Positions 26,580 through 36,600 of a DNA stretch of 64,000 nucleotides are shown piece after piece (positions within the stretch are counted from its first letter, which is position 1; every line of letters starts with the position of its first letter). This DNA is from Cyclobacteriaceae bacterium (GTDB lineage: Bacteria; Bacteroidota; Bacteroidia; Cytophagales; Cyclobacteriaceae). The stretch covers positions 1 to 64,000 of the forward strand of contig JAHCHY010000022.1 of assembly GCA_026129485.1 (NCBI GenBank). Reading direction: 5' to 3'. The notes below the pieces were generated by a model. It saw nothing but the letters and a program-made list of their open reading frames with translations, made no database searches and had not been told where the DNA came from. The translations under genes and the position numbers were made by a program.

Positions 26580-27350
26580 ATGGAATTTACCGATCAGCTT
26601 TCCCGAAAGATTGATGTTTCATTTCCGCCACAGCGTATTATCTCGCTGGTGCCTTCTCAAACAGAATTACTATTTGATCTTGGTTTGAGTAACCGTGTAG
26701 CAGGTGTTACCAAATTTTGTATTCATCCTGCGGGGACGGTTAAGAGCAAAACCATTATAGGCGGTACAAAGAATTTCCGGTTCGATGTGATTGATCAGCT
26801 AAAGCCGGACTTAATCATTGGCAACAAGGAAGAAAACTACATAGAAGGTATTAGCATACTGGAACAAAAATACCCGGTATGGATGAGCGATATTTCGGAT
26901 TACGAAAGCGCTTTAGCGATGATCAGGGGAGTGGCTGCAGTTACAGGTACAACGGAACGCGGTAAAAAAATAATTTCAACTATCAACCGGGCATTTGAGC
27001 GTTTGCCTGAGTTTCCGCGCAAGCGTGTGTTGTATTTGATCTGGCATCCGTGGATGGCAGCAGGTACCGGCACATTTATTCACAGCATGCTTTCGCGATT
27101 GGGTTTGATCAATGTAGTGGAGGGTAGCCGTTACCCTGAGCTTTCAGAAGCAGCTATTCGGCAATTAAACCCGGATGTTGTATTGTTATCGTCAGAGCCG
27201 TTTCCGTTTAAAGCCCATCATGAAAACTCCATCAGGCAACTATTGCCTCATGCAAAGGTTGTGCATGTGGATGGAGAATTGTTTTCGTGGTATGGCAGCC
27301 GGATGGCAAAAGCGCCAGCTTACTTTGCTTCTTTACTTCCGGTTATCTGA
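26580..27350 (+). CDS. BtuF-like helical-backbone metal/cobalamin-binding protein, no signal peptide
   Basis: 256 residues from ATG 26580; the longer frame begins at a TTG inside the preceding hairpin and is rejected. The fold is that of cobalamin or iron-complex substrate-binding proteins: P-Q-R-I-I-S-L-V-P-S-Q-T-E at the start of lobe 1, a long linking helix (about 120-145) and L-N-P-D-V-V-L-L in lobe 2. Unusually there is no signal peptide or lipobox, and no ABC permease or ATPase is nearby, so a periplasmic transport role is doubtful. A cytoplasmic ligand-binding role is inference. Confidence 0.82.
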   Translation: MEFTDQLSRKIDVSFPPQRIISLVPSQTELLFDLGLSNRVAGVTKFCIHPAGTVKSKTIIGGTKNFRFDVIDQLKPDLIIGNKEENYIEGISILEQKYPVWMSDISDYESALAMIRGVAAVTGTTERGKKIISTINRAFERLPEFPRKRVLYLIWHPWMAAGTGTFIHSMLSRLGLINVVEGSRYPELSEAAIRQLNPDVVLLSSEPFPFKAHHENSIRQLLPHAKVVHVDGELFSWYGSRMAKAPAYFASLLPVI

Positions 27351-27353
27351 CAT

Positions 27354-28010
27354 TTATTTTTGCAATGCAAACGTAGTAAAGGCCCGGTTCACCATTTCCC
27401 CGGTTTTGCTTTTGATGTATTCCGTTTGCGTATCGGTATCGAGAATTTTAAAAGCCGTTGTGCTAACCAATCGGGTTAGCTTTTCATTATCGTAAAGCTC
27501 AAAGCCGAATTGAGTAAAAGGCAGTTGTTCCATGAAAGATTTCTGCGCAAAGGTAATGGCTGCAATTCCCGTTGGTTTAAGAACGCGATATAGTTCCGAT
27601 AAAAGCACTTCAGGGTTGCTCCAGAAGTAAATCGTGTTTACCGTAAAAATCCTGTCGAATGTGTTTTCGGAAAATGGAATAGCCACGCCATCATACAAAT
27701 GAAAGTATGCCTGCCGGGTAGTAACGAAAGTGTTGTTTATCGACTGCGCTTCCTGGTGCATCAACCCGGATATTTCCAGTCCGTGGTAAACTAAGTTTTT
27801 TGCTTTGTCGAGCAGGAAAGATAAATGCCCGCCATTTCCATGACCTAATTCCAGGATAACATTACCATCAGCTACATTTAATTGACTGATGGAATGGTAT
27901 GTCATCCGGATGTTGGTTTCATTCATCATGTCAGCAATCTCCACACCTTTTTTTCCGGTGGGTTGCCTTAGCTGCGATGCCAGCTCTTCCAGATCCTGTT
28001 CGGTCGCCAT
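27354..28010 (-). CDS. class I SAM-dependent methyltransferase
   Basis: 218 residues from ATG 28010, which lies 4 bp after the aroA stop; a longer frame to 28040 would overlap aroA. The SAM-binding motif I is V-I-L-E-L-G-H-G-N-G-G-H, followed by the motif II acidic residue in H-G-L-E-I-S. The substrate is unknown. Tight coupling to aroA suggests co-translation rather than a shared pathway. Its stop is only 3 bp from that of the convergent binding-protein gene. Confidence 0.85.
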   Translation of the reverse strand: MATEQDLEELASQLRQPTGKKGVEIADMMNETNIRMTYHSISQLNVADGNVILELGHGNGGHLSFLLDKAKNLVYHGLEISGLMHQEAQSINNTFVTTRQAYFHLYDGVAIPFSENTFDRIFTVNTIYFWSNPEVLLSELYRVLKPTGIAAITFAQKSFMEQLPFTQFGFELYDNEKLTRLVSTTAFKILDTDTQTEYIKSKTGEMVNRAFTTFALQK

Positions 28011-28014
28011 TCGA

Positions 28015-29247
28015 TTAGTTTTCGGTAACGGGTATGCCAACAGATTTTACATCATCCCAAAATCCCGGGTAAGATTTATTCACAACAGCAGGATCGTTAA
28101 TCTTCAGGTCGGTAAGGGTTGCCCACGGTGCAAAGCCCATCGCCATACGATGATCGTGATAGGTGTCTATCGTAATTTCGGTTGCCGGAATTTTTCCGGG
28201 TGTTAAAATCCATTTGCCTGTAGAGGGTTCTGTTAGCGTAGCGCCCACTTTGGCAATTTCGTTTTGAAGGGCAGCAATGCGATCCGTTTCTTTAATGCGT
28301 AAGCTTTCAAGACCGGTGAACTCACCTGCTATACCTTTTACCGCACATACCGGAACTACCGTCTGGGCCAAGTCGGGGCAGTCTTTAAAACCCCACATCA
28401 GGTTTGTGGCTGATTCTTGTTTGCTAAGTACAAGCCGGTTGTCTTTAAATGCAGAACGTACCCCTAATTTTTCCATAATGGCAGCGATTACCCGGTCGCC
28501 CTGCAGTGATTCAGGCGAAACATTAGGCAACGTGATTTCGGCTTGTTGTGCCAGTGCGGTAAATCCATACCAGTAGCTGATGGCCGACCAGTCTGCCTCC
28601 ACCACAACATGGCTGGTCTTGTATTTAGCCGGGTCAATACGAATGGTTTGCTCACTCAGGTTAATATCGGGCCGCACCCCGAATTGCTCCATCAACGAGG
28701 CAGTCATTTCGATGTACGGCACACTCCCGATCTTCCCTGTAAGGGTAAGAGTGAGCCCCTGTGGCAGCGTGGGGGCAAGCATCATTAATGCAGAAATATA
28801 CTGGCTGCTTATATGGCCGGGTATGGTAAGTGTTGCTGTTTGTTGTTTAACAAACCCTTTTGTTTCGATGGGCGGGAAGCCTTCCTTTTCGAGGTAGTTA
28901 ATCTGTGCGCCCAGCATGCGTAAGGCATCCACCAAAATACCGATAGGGCGCTCTTTCATACGGGTCGTACCGGTAAGGATTTTGTTTTGATTGGTAAGCG
29001 TAAAATATGCTGTTAAAAACCGCATGGTAGTGCCGGCATCCAGCACGTCAATAATTTTGTGAGGGCCGCCAACCAGGTTGGTCATTAAAACAGTATCGCG
29101 TGCGTCTGAAAGATTGCTAACGGTCGATTGTTCCCCGCTAAGGGCTTTTAAAATCAACGCCCGGTTACTAATGCTTTTGGATGAAGAGAGCTTATGGATG
29201 GTGCCGCTGAGATGCTGAGTCTTTTTCAGGTGGAGATACGAAGTCAA
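28015..29247 (-). CDS. aroA: 3-phosphoshikimate 1-carboxyvinyltransferase (EPSP synthase)
   Basis: 410 residues, slightly short for the family (about 430) but complete, with the N-terminal S-S-S-K-S-I-S-N-R-A-L motif, the D-A-G-T-T-M-R-F-L-T substrate loop and the C-terminal D-H-R-M-A-M motif. It joins shikimate-3-phosphate and PEP in the shikimate pathway. The start is TTG at 29247: no ATG or GTG lies between it and the in-frame stop near 29281, and the next Met would delete the active-site lysine. aroB lies just beyond the small YtxH-like gene. Confidence 0.95.
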   Translation of the reverse strand: MTSYLHLKKTQHLSGTIHKLSSSKSISNRALILKALSGEQSTVSNLSDARDTVLMTNLVGGPHKIIDVLDAGTTMRFLTAYFTLTNQNKILTGTTRMKERPIGILVDALRMLGAQINYLEKEGFPPIETKGFVKQQTATLTIPGHISSQYISALMMLAPTLPQGLTLTLTGKIGSVPYIEMTASLMEQFGVRPDINLSEQTIRIDPAKYKTSHVVVEADWSAISYWYGFTALAQQAEITLPNVSPESLQGDRVIAAIMEKLGVRSAFKDNRLVLSKQESATNLMWGFKDCPDLAQTVVPVCAVKGIAGEFTGLESLRIKETDRIAALQNEIAKVGATLTEPSTGKWILTPGKIPATEITIDTYHDHRMAMGFAPWATLTDLKINDPAVVNKSYPGFWDDVKSVGIPVTEN

Positions 29248-29342
29248 ACCGGTGTTCGTTAAGTGAGTGTTAAAAATAATTTAATGGAAGATTTTTTAAG
29301 AGTCGCTGAAACATTTTAATTTCAAATGGAGTTTTATTTGGT

Positions 29343-29534
29343 ATGACAACATCTAAAAAAATCATGATCGGACTGGGGGTTGCAGGCGGGGCCTTGCTGG
29401 CTGCCTGGCTGCTTACGGGCGAACGGGGGAAAAAGACCAAAGAATTTATTTCTAAAAAGGCTGACGATCTGAAGCAGGCTTTCAACAAGAAGCAAGAGGT
29501 AAAAATTGAAGATACAGACGCGCATTATGTATAA
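29343..29534 (+). CDS. YtxH-like small membrane protein
   Basis: 63 residues: a glycine/alanine-rich membrane helix (about 7-25) then a Lys-rich amphipathic stretch, as in YtxH-domain or gas-vesicle-like stress proteins. It runs opposite to aroA and aroB, fills the gap between them and its last 10 bp overlap the 3' end of aroB. Function unknown. Short, but its composition and shape make it a credible gene. Confidence 0.65.
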   Translation: MTTSKKIMIGLGVAGGALLAAWLLTGERGKKTKEFISKKADDLKQAFNKKQEVKIEDTDAHYV

Positions 29535-30559
29535 GCCGACTGGTAATAATTCAGTGAAGCGTCTATTTCCTCTATCGTAGCTTTAATATCCCACCGGGCT
29601 TTGCCAATTCCATCGGGCAGGGCCATCAGAATCTCATTGCCTTTATTTTTCTTGTCTTGCAGCACCAGGTCGAAAATTACCTTTCGGTTGGCTGGCAGGT
29701 TTACTACCGGATATACGGTTTTAATGTACGCGGTAATTTCATCGCGTTCGGAAGCGTTCAGCAGGTTTTTTTCGGCAGCAATGGCGGCTTCGGCAATCAT
29801 GCCGACAGCAATGGCCTCGCCATGAAAAATACGATGGCCGGTTTCGAGGAAATAGCTTTCCAAGGCATGGCCCACCGTATGCCCGAAATTCAAAATTTTC
29901 CGAAGTCCTTTTTCTTTCGAATCGGTGGCTACCACGCCCCGTTTAAAATCTACGGAGTGCGTGAGCAGCGTTTCCCAGTCCTGGCCGGCTAATGGTTTCT
30001 TCCGCAAGACATTCCACATGGCCTGGTCTGAGATGATGCAGTGCTTGATCACTTCGGCAAAGCCCGAACGCAGCTCCCGTTCCGGTAATGTTTTTAGAAA
30101 TGCAGGGCTGATGAGGGTAGCCACTGGTTCGCAAAAAACGCCAATGTGGTTTTTGAACCCCATGAAATCAATACCCAGCTTACCGCCTATGCTGGCATCT
30201 GACTGGGCCAGCAAAGTGGTGGGCATCAGGACAAAGTCGATACCGCGTTTGTATGTTGCGGCACAAAACCCACCCAGGTCCCCCAAAACTCCTCCACCGG
30301 TTATCCATACTAAGCTGTGCCGGTCGAACCGCAGTTTTGTTAGTTCCCCCCATACGTATGTGCAGGTATCCAGGTTCTTTTGTTCTTCGCCAGCTTTTAT
30401 GGTGATGACCTGGTGGTTCGGAAGATTTTTACCAATAAGCGGATAACAATCGCGGACGGTATTTTCATCGGCAAGCACAACCACCTGCGAGTATGTAACA
30501 CGGGCAAAAAAATCTGAAATCAGTTCGGCTGGCTGTTGCCGGATAGCTATCTGTGGCAT
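29525..30559 (-). CDS. aroB: 3-dehydroquinate synthase
   Basis: 344 residues from ATG 30559; a TTG 18 bp upstream also keeps the frame open but is not needed. Family motifs are visible: the NAD-binding G-G-G-V-L-G-D-L-G-G, the zinc ligand stretch K-H-C-I-I-S-D, and the two histidine motifs F-G-H-T-V-G-H-A and H-G-E-A-I-A. It converts DAHP to 3-dehydroquinate, the second shikimate step, and lies close to aroA on the same strand. Confidence 0.96.
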   Translation of the reverse strand: MPQIAIRQQPAELISDFFARVTYSQVVVLADENTVRDCYPLIGKNLPNHQVITIKAGEEQKNLDTCTYVWGELTKLRFDRHSLVWITGGGVLGDLGGFCAATYKRGIDFVLMPTTLLAQSDASIGGKLGIDFMGFKNHIGVFCEPVATLISPAFLKTLPERELRSGFAEVIKHCIISDQAMWNVLRKKPLAGQDWETLLTHSVDFKRGVVATDSKEKGLRKILNFGHTVGHALESYFLETGHRIFHGEAIAVGMIAEAAIAAEKNLLNASERDEITAYIKTVYPVVNLPANRKVIFDLVLQDKKNKGNEILMALPDGIGKARWDIKATIEEIDASLNYYQSAYT

Positions 30560-30633
30560 ATTAATTCTTGCGAACAAAGTACGGGAATTATTGTATTTAA
30601 GATGAGCGGTCTGTTAAAAATCCAGTGCAATCT

Positions 30634-30641
30634 TATATTTG
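30634..30641 (+). promoter_or_regulatory. candidate -7 promoter element (TATATTTG) for proline dehydrogenase
   Basis: Exact TAnnTTTG match 17 bp before ATG 30658, giving a very short leader. The expected upstream TTG box is not clear. The element also supports ATG 30658 over the longer frame from 30625, which would start inside the promoter. Confidence 0.45.
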
Positions 30642-30657
30642 CTGCCGATTCACACCT

Positions 30658-31842
30658 ATGGAAATCCGACCGCAAATCCAGTTTGACGATACCGAAGTAG
30701 CATTTTCCTATAAGTCTGACAAGGAATTAAAGAAGGCTCGCTTTATTTTTTCACTGGTCAATCATCCGTGGATTTCGGGCGTGGCCACAGGCTTGGCGAA
30801 GGCAGGATTGGCGCTAAAGCTCCCTGTTAAGGGCCTTATCCGCTCAACGGTTTTTGAGCATTTTTGCGGAGGCGAAACCATCGAACAAAGCGACCGCACT
30901 ATTCAGACCCTGAATCGGTTTCATGTTGGAGCTATCCTGGATTTTTCAGCCGAAGGTGCGCACGATGAAGCAGGGTTTGATCAGACCACGGAAGAAATTC
31001 TCAGGACGGTTGAAAAGGCAAAAGGTAATCCTGCTATTCCGTTCACCGTGTTTAAGTGTACCGGTTTAGCCACCATGCCTTTGCTGGAGAAGGTACAAAA
31101 CAGGGAGCCGCTCACGGCACAGGAGCAGGAAGCCTTTCAGCATTTTCACGACCGGGTGGAGCGTATCTGTGCGCGTGCATTTGAATACCAGGTACCCGTA
31201 ATGATTGATGCAGAAGATAGCTGGATACAAAACCCGATTGACGAGGTGGCCCGCGAAATGATGCGCAGGTTCAATCAAAAGCAGGCCATTGTATTCAATA
31301 CATTTCAGATGTACCGGAAAGATATGCCCGGTAACATGAGAAATGCGTTTCATGATGCAGCTATGCACAATTATTTTTTGGGTGTAAAGATGGTACGCGG
31401 TGCATATATGGAAAAAGAAGCTGATCGCGCGGCAAAGCTTGGCTATGAAAACCCCATCTGGCCTAACAAGCAGGCTACTGATGATGCTTTTAATAAGAGC
31501 CTCGCTTTCTGCTTAGATAATAAGCAGCGTATAAGCTTAGTGTGCGGCTCGCATAACGAGTACAGCAACCAATATTTAACCGTGCTGATGGAAAAACATG
31601 GTTTAAAGAATAATGACAGCCGGGTCTGGTTTGCCCAACTGCTGGGTATGAGCGATAATATTTCATTTAACCTGGCCAAAGCAGGCTATAACGTAGCCAA
31701 GTACGTGCCCTATGGCCCTGTAGAATTGGTAATGCCTTATTTGATACGAAGGGCAGAGGAAAACACCTCCGTTGCCGGACAAAGCAGCCGGGAGCTTACG
31801 CTTATCAGGAAAGAGATTGCCCGAAGAAAAAATAAGCAGTAA
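30658..31842 (+). CDS. proline dehydrogenase
   Basis: 394 residues of the single-domain PRODH type with an FAD-binding TIM barrel. Key segments are V-P-V-M-I-D-A-E-D-S, the K-M-V-R-G-A-Y-M-E-K-E strand and the closing R-R-A-E-E-N-T-S motif, where the arginines bind the proline carboxylate. It oxidises proline to pyrroline-5-carboxylate, passing electrons to quinone at the membrane. P5C dehydrogenase is not in the window. A repeat-type hairpin (31836-31861) overlaps its stop codon. Confidence 0.94.
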   Translation: MEIRPQIQFDDTEVAFSYKSDKELKKARFIFSLVNHPWISGVATGLAKAGLALKLPVKGLIRSTVFEHFCGGETIEQSDRTIQTLNRFHVGAILDFSAEGAHDEAGFDQTTEEILRTVEKAKGNPAIPFTVFKCTGLATMPLLEKVQNREPLTAQEQEAFQHFHDRVERICARAFEYQVPVMIDAEDSWIQNPIDEVAREMMRRFNQKQAIVFNTFQMYRKDMPGNMRNAFHDAAMHNYFLGVKMVRGAYMEKEADRAAKLGYENPIWPNKQATDDAFNKSLAFCLDNKQRISLVCGSHNEYSNQYLTVLMEKHGLKNNDSRVWFAQLLGMSDNISFNLAKAGYNVAKYVPYGPVELVMPYLIRRAEENTSVAGQSSRELTLIRKEIARRKNKQ

Positions 31843-31861
31843 GCAAATTTTTGCCTACTGC
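31836..31861. repeat. hairpin overlapping the proline dehydrogenase stop, GCCTACT-word type
   Basis: GCAGTA-A-GCAAA (31836-31847) pairs with TTTGC-C-TACTGC (31850-31861), an 11-bp stem with one mismatch and a 2-nt loop. The word GCCTACT is reiterated to about 31886. The TAA stop codon lies inside the stem. Probably a terminator or one of the reiterated-word repeats seen at five other sites here. Confidence 0.65.
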
Positions 31862-31901
31862 CAATTGCCTACTGTGTACAGCCTACTTTAAGTCCTTTTG
31901 T

Positions 31902-31909
31902 TAAATTTG
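31902..31909 (+). promoter_or_regulatory. candidate -7 promoter element (TAAATTTG) for lysS
   Basis: Exact TAnnTTTG match 22 bp upstream of the lysS ATG, downstream of the hairpin that ends the previous gene. No clear -33 TTG partner. Confidence 0.45.
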
Positions 31910-31931
31910 CTCCTCATTTAGTAACAGAACC

Positions 31932-33662
31932 ATGCAATTAAGCGAACAGGAGCTCATCCGCAGACAAAGCCTCCGGGAATTAATAAAGTTGGGTATAAAC
32001 CCTTACCCGGCCGAATTATTCGAGGTAAATACCTCGGCTTTGGATATTCATACTCACTACCCGAACCAGAAAATTGATTACAAGGATGTGTCAATTGCGG
32101 GCCGTATTATGTCGCGCAGGGTAATGGGCAATGCTTCGTTTGCAGAGCTGCAGGATGAAACCGGCCGCATACAGGTTTATTTTCGCAGGGATGATATTTG
32201 CCCGGGCGAGGATAAAACGCTATACAATACGGTATTCAAAAAGCTGCTGGATATCGGTGATATTATTGGTGTGAAAGGGTATGTGTTCACCACTCAGACC
32301 GGTGAAATTTCCATTCATGTTACCAGTTTTAAAGTATTATCCAAATCATTAAAGCCACTACCTGTTGTTAAGGAAACCAAAGACGAGCAGGGCAACGTAG
32401 TTTTGCACGATGCGTTTACCGACCCGGAGCAACGCTACCGCCAGCGTTATGTTGACCTCGTGGTTAACCCGCATGTGCGAGATGCTTTTATCAAGCGCAC
32501 AAAGTTAGTTAACTCCATGCGCGAGTACCTGAACAACAAAGGCTACCTCGAAGTGGAAACGCCCATCCTGCAACCCTTGTATGGGGGTGCGGCAGCCAGG
32601 CCATTCAAAACACATCACAATACGCTTGATATGACCTTGTATCTGCGTATAGCGAACGAGCTGTATTTGAAACGTCTGATAGTGGGCGGCTTTAATGGGG
32701 TGTATGAATTTTCAAAAGACTTTCGTAACGAGGGTATGTCGCGGTTCCATAACCCGGAGTTTACACAAGTAGAATTGTATGTGGCCTACAAGGATTACTA
32801 CTGGATGATGGACCTGGTGGAGGAGATGATCGAGAAAGTGGCTATCGACCTGCACGGGATTACTGAGGTTAAAGTAGGAGAGCATGTAATAGACTTTAAG
32901 CGCCCGTGGAAACGCTTTACCATGTACGAAGCCATTCAGCATTTTACCGGCATCGATATTTCTGAGATGGACGAAGCCGCTTTGCGCGAAACCTGTAAAA
33001 AGCTGCAGGTGCCTGTGGATAACACGATGGGTAAGGGAAAGCTGATCGACCAGGTATTTGGCGAGAAGTGTGAGCCTAACCTGGTTCAACCCACCTTTAT
33101 TACAGATTATCCTTTAGAAATGTCGCCACTGGCAAAGAAGCATCGCAGCAAGCCCGGATTGGTGGAGCGTTTTGAAGCGATATGTAACCGCAAGGAAATC
33201 TGTAATTCATTCTCTGAGCTGAACGACCCGCTTGACCAGCGCGAACGTTTTGAAGAACAATTGGAGTTAGGTAAGCGTGGTGATGAAGAAGCCATGACAT
33301 TAGATGAAGATTTTTTGCGTGCGCTTGAATACGGTATGCCGCCTACAGCCGGGTTAGGTATTGGCATCGACCGTTTGTCTATGGTGATGACGAACTCACC
33401 GTCTATCCAGGATGTGATCTTCTTCCCGCAAATGAAGCCGGAGAAACAAGCTGAAGTAAGTACCGAAGCGGATTTTGCTGCAATTGGCGTACGGGCTGAA
33501 TTACTACCCATACTCCAGAAGTTGGGAATCCATACGGTTGAGCAACTGAAAGGAATTAAGGCTACCAAACTTTTCAACGACATACCGGGTATGCGCAAAA
33601 AGCTGAAGCTTGATGCCGTACAGAATCCTACCCTTCAGGAGATTGAAGGCTGGTTGAAGTAG
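31932..33662 (+). CDS. lysS: lysyl-tRNA synthetase, class II
   Basis: 576 residues. An N-terminal OB-fold anticodon-binding domain (about 55-150) is followed by the class II catalytic core: motif 2 in [14 protein letters not shown] and motif 3 in G-L-G-I-G-I-D-R-L. After the usual end of the enzyme there is an extension of about 70 residues (510-576) that resembles a helix-hairpin-helix-type domain, a feature I associate with Bacteroidota LysS. Its stop is 1 bp from that of the convergent lptD. Confidence 0.96.
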   Translation: MQLSEQELIRRQSLRELIKLGINPYPAELFEVNTSALDIHTHYPNQKIDYKDVSIAGRIMSRRVMGNASFAELQDETGRIQVYFRRDDICPGEDKTLYNTVFKKLLDIGDIIGVKGYVFTTQTGEISIHVTSFKVLSKSLKPLPVVKETKDEQGNVVLHDAFTDPEQRYRQRYVDLVVNPHVRDAFIKRTKLVNSMREYLNNKGYLEVETPILQPLYGGAAARPFKTHHNTLDMTLYLRIANELYLKRLIVGGFNGVYEFSKDFRNEGMSRFHNPEFTQVELYVAYKDYYWMMDLVEEMIEKVAIDLHGITEVKVGEHVIDFKRPWKRFTMYEAIQHFTGIDISEMDEAALRETCKKLQVPVDNTMGKGKLIDQVFGEKCEPNLVQPTFITDYPLEMSPLAKKHRSKPGLVERFEAICNRKEICNSFSELNDPLDQRERFEEQLELGKRGDEEAMTLDEDFLRALEYGMPPTAGLGIGIDRLSMVMTNSPSIQDVIFFPQMKPEKQAEVSTEADFAAIGVRAELLPILQKLGIHTVEQLKGIKATKLFNDIPGMRKKLKLDAVQNPTLQEIEGWLK

Positions 33663-33663
33663 A

Positions 33664-36417
33664 TCAGTTATCAAAGAAGCTTCTTTGCCTGTCTAATTTC
33701 AGGTCGCGCAGCAGGGCAGACTTAACGCCTATAGAAAAGTTATAGGATTGGAAACGGCCAAACGGGGTCCATCCTAAGCTCATTTGCCAGCAATGCAAAT
33801 CGCGGTTAATGCCTATCTGGGTTTGGGTAAATTGTTTGCTCACAAAATCATACCCTGAGTTGTAGGTGATCTTCCATTTTTCAGTCAGTGATATATCACC
33901 GTTAAAGCGGGTCGCTTGGGTAATTTTGGGTGATTGATTTTCGCTGTGGGTGTAATCAATGGTGTAGCTGATGCGCAGGTTCCACGGAACGGAAAAATCC
34001 ACGTAGGCATCCGGGTTTTGCAGCAGGAATTTCTTGTCAGAATCCGACATCTCGGATTTCCCGATTTTATCGCGCGTGCTGTTATCGCTTTTTTGTCCTT
34101 TCGGATTCAGGTTGGTGCTAAAGCCAAAGTAGGCGCGGGTAATGCGGCCGAATTTACCGGCATTCCATACATAGGCATCAATCCTTTTTTCGGTGTAAAC
34201 CGGGATCAGCAGGGCGGGGTCGCCTTCGTATGCATTGCGATCAATAATACACCCCACACAACCTTCCAGTGTATAATCAGTAATAATCATCCGGTATTGA
34301 TAGGGATCAAGCGTGGCGCTGAAGTTCAGGTTGATCTTATCCTGTAAAATGTTGGTATTAGCTGCAAGCGCGAAATTCTGGAGCTTGAATGATTCCGCTA
34401 AGAAATTGTAAGATGTTCCTATAGACAGGGTGTTGAATAATGCGATCTTACGGTCAACGGTATCTTTCGGGTTGCGTACCTTCAGCTCTACATTATTATT
34501 TACGCTCAGGTTCATGGCGCTGCTTCTTCCCCGTCCTGCAGTTCCATACAGGTAGCCCTCATGGCGGGCCCTGTATTGTACCGTCTGGTTCCCGGCACCA
34601 TCGGTAGTTACAAACTGCTGGTAGTAGTCGTACTTTTCTGTTCCAAAATCCGGCTGAAAGGAATAGCCCACCGAAGGGTTGATCACATGCCGGATCGCCT
34701 TTATTCTGCTGTTCGGATTTTTGGACACGTAGGTTCCGTAAATACGGGTAGTCATATTTACACCGCCATTGTAATTATACACCCGGTTAAAACCCTGTTC
34801 TTTGGTGGAAACAAACGTGCGGGTTGAGTCGATGTACGTCCAGTCTAACCGGTCGAAATACCAACGCTCGTCATAACTCAGGTTAGGGCTTATGGTAAAA
34901 AATCTGAATGCCCGGAACGATGTGCTGATGGGTACATTGTGCCGGATACCTTTTTTGGAATTTCTCAGGAACAACGGAAGGTTCTCGAATGTGAAGGGCG
35001 CTATGCTGTCTTGCAGGATGTTGTTTTCATCTAACCGGATGCGGCCCAGGTTATTGGTGAGCTGGTTGGTGCCGTTCATGGAGTAGCGCACGTTCAGGTT
35101 TTGCAGAAACATACTGTTTTGCGCACTCTTGAACGGGTAGATGTTGTTTACATTAAAACTCATATCCGGTAAAGGCAGATCGACCTGTTTGGTACCCAGG
35201 TTCTGGTTGTGCCGCAGGTTTAAGCCCAGGCTAAAGGGCGTGCCCGGAAAGGTTTTGCTGTAATTAACGTTCGAGCTCAGGTTTTGCGTGGTCTGGTCAA
35301 TGCGGGTCGACTGGAAGTTTGAGTTTACCCCCAGGAAGTTGTTGGTGTTATATGATGAGCTGGCTGCATTTACCGAAGCTGAAAAACGACCTGTACCTTT
35401 CGTTTGCGGGCTGTGGCTCCAGCTTAGCCTGAAATCTTTTGATTTGGTGGGCGACTCAATACGGTCGTTATTCACGTTATTGGTAAAAGTAAAATTGAAA
35501 GACCCGGTATAACGGTACCGTTTGTTGTAGTTGGAGTTTAAGGTTACGGCACTTCCGCCTTTGGAGTAAACATCGCCCGTAAGGGCTACTTTCATGTATT
35601 CATTTACATCAAAAAAATATCCGCCCTGCCGCAAAAAGAAACCCCGCCTGCGCTCTTCGCCATAACTGGGTACCAGGATGCCCGATGCACTCTTTTTGGG
35701 TGCCGGAAAAATACCGAAAGCAAAGCCCAGCGGAGTGGGCACATCATTAAACTCCATATAAAACGGCCCCGACACCATTTTATCGCCCGGAATAGCTTTT
35801 ACCTTTTGAGATATGATGCGGAAGTGCGGGTGTGCAAGGTCGCATGTGGTGTAGGCATTCCCTATCGTAAACAATTCATTCTTTTCATTTTTATAAACCA
35901 CATCGCCATGCAGAAAACCATCGCCTTGCTTGGTTACCACCTCGGTAATTTTAGCCTTGCGGGTTTTAAAGTTGTACATCATGTCTTTGGTTTCGTACTT
36001 CTCGTTCCCGTTAATAAATATCGGGTAGCCGATGTGGCGCCCGGTAGAATCGGCCCGGCTGTGAGCCGTTATGGTCGATTTTTCATAATCGATCACGATT
36101 TCTTCGGCCTGTAATTCAATAACACCGTATTTTACATGGGCATCGCCATATAGCTTTATAATCTTGCTTTGCAGGTTGGAGTTGATGGAATCCCGAGCCG
36201 AATAGGTAATGGTGGTTTCAATATCGCTCCCGGGCTGGTTGGTTTTCAGCGAGTCCGGTTTGGCTCTTACCGTATCGGCCGGTTGCGCGGTAACAGGTTT
36301 TTGGATCGAATCTTGCCTTACAGGCAGGCGGGCAGGTGTGCGCACCGGTTTTTCCACCTGGCCGAAACCCGAATACCACGCAAACAGGAATAAGGAACAG
36401 AAAACTATGCGTATCAC
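33664..36417 (-). CDS. lptD: LPS-assembly outer-membrane protein LptD (OstA-like)
   Basis: About 917 residues. A signal peptide (F-C-S-L-F-L-F-A-W-Y to F-G-Q) is followed by a proline-rich linker, an OstA/LptA-like beta-jellyroll domain (about 85-240: I-K-L-Y-G-D-A-H-V-K-Y and related strands) and a large beta-barrel of alternating aromatic strands to the C-terminus. It inserts lipopolysaccharide into the outer membrane. The frame is open to 36537, but the GTG at 36417 puts the signal peptide at the very N-terminus; ATG 36507 is the main alternative. It is divergent from the amidase gene. Confidence 0.9.
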   Translation of the reverse strand: MIRIVFCSLFLFAWYSGFGQVEKPVRTPARLPVRQDSIQKPVTAQPADTVRAKPDSLKTNQPGSDIETTITYSARDSINSNLQSKIIKLYGDAHVKYGVIELQAEEIVIDYEKSTITAHSRADSTGRHIGYPIFINGNEKYETKDMMYNFKTRKAKITEVVTKQGDGFLHGDVVYKNEKNELFTIGNAYTTCDLAHPHFRIISQKVKAIPGDKMVSGPFYMEFNDVPTPLGFAFGIFPAPKKSASGILVPSYGEERRRGFFLRQGGYFFDVNEYMKVALTGDVYSKGGSAVTLNSNYNKRYRYTGSFNFTFTNNVNNDRIESPTKSKDFRLSWSHSPQTKGTGRFSASVNAASSSYNTNNFLGVNSNFQSTRIDQTTQNLSSNVNYSKTFPGTPFSLGLNLRHNQNLGTKQVDLPLPDMSFNVNNIYPFKSAQNSMFLQNLNVRYSMNGTNQLTNNLGRIRLDENNILQDSIAPFTFENLPLFLRNSKKGIRHNVPISTSFRAFRFFTISPNLSYDERWYFDRLDWTYIDSTRTFVSTKEQGFNRVYNYNGGVNMTTRIYGTYVSKNPNSRIKAIRHVINPSVGYSFQPDFGTEKYDYYQQFVTTDGAGNQTVQYRARHEGYLYGTAGRGRSSAMNLSVNNNVELKVRNPKDTVDRKIALFNTLSIGTSYNFLAESFKLQNFALAANTNILQDKINLNFSATLDPYQYRMIITDYTLEGCVGCIIDRNAYEGDPALLIPVYTEKRIDAYVWNAGKFGRITRAYFGFSTNLNPKGQKSDNSTRDKIGKSEMSDSDKKFLLQNPDAYVDFSVPWNLRISYTIDYTHSENQSPKITQATRFNGDISLTEKWKITYNSGYDFVSKQFTQTQIGINRDLHCWQMSLGWTPFGRFQSYNFSIGVKSALLRDLKLDRQRSFFDN

Positions 36418-36600
36418 AACATCCACCGGCCCCTTATTGAACAGGGGTTTAGCTTTTAGTGAAAAATTCACAACTTTGTGTAAAGTTATTGCAAATACTT
36501 CAGACATCGGAAAGCCAGTGAAGAATATCGAAACCAAGTTCCACGCAAGAGCAATAACCTTGCTAAACTTTTATTCTGCACGTTTACCAATCCAACCGGT

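Noticed and set aside
30542-30551. GATAGCTATC as a second copy of the 18-bp palindrome
   Set aside because: Only the inner ten bases match and it lies within the coding sequence of aroB.
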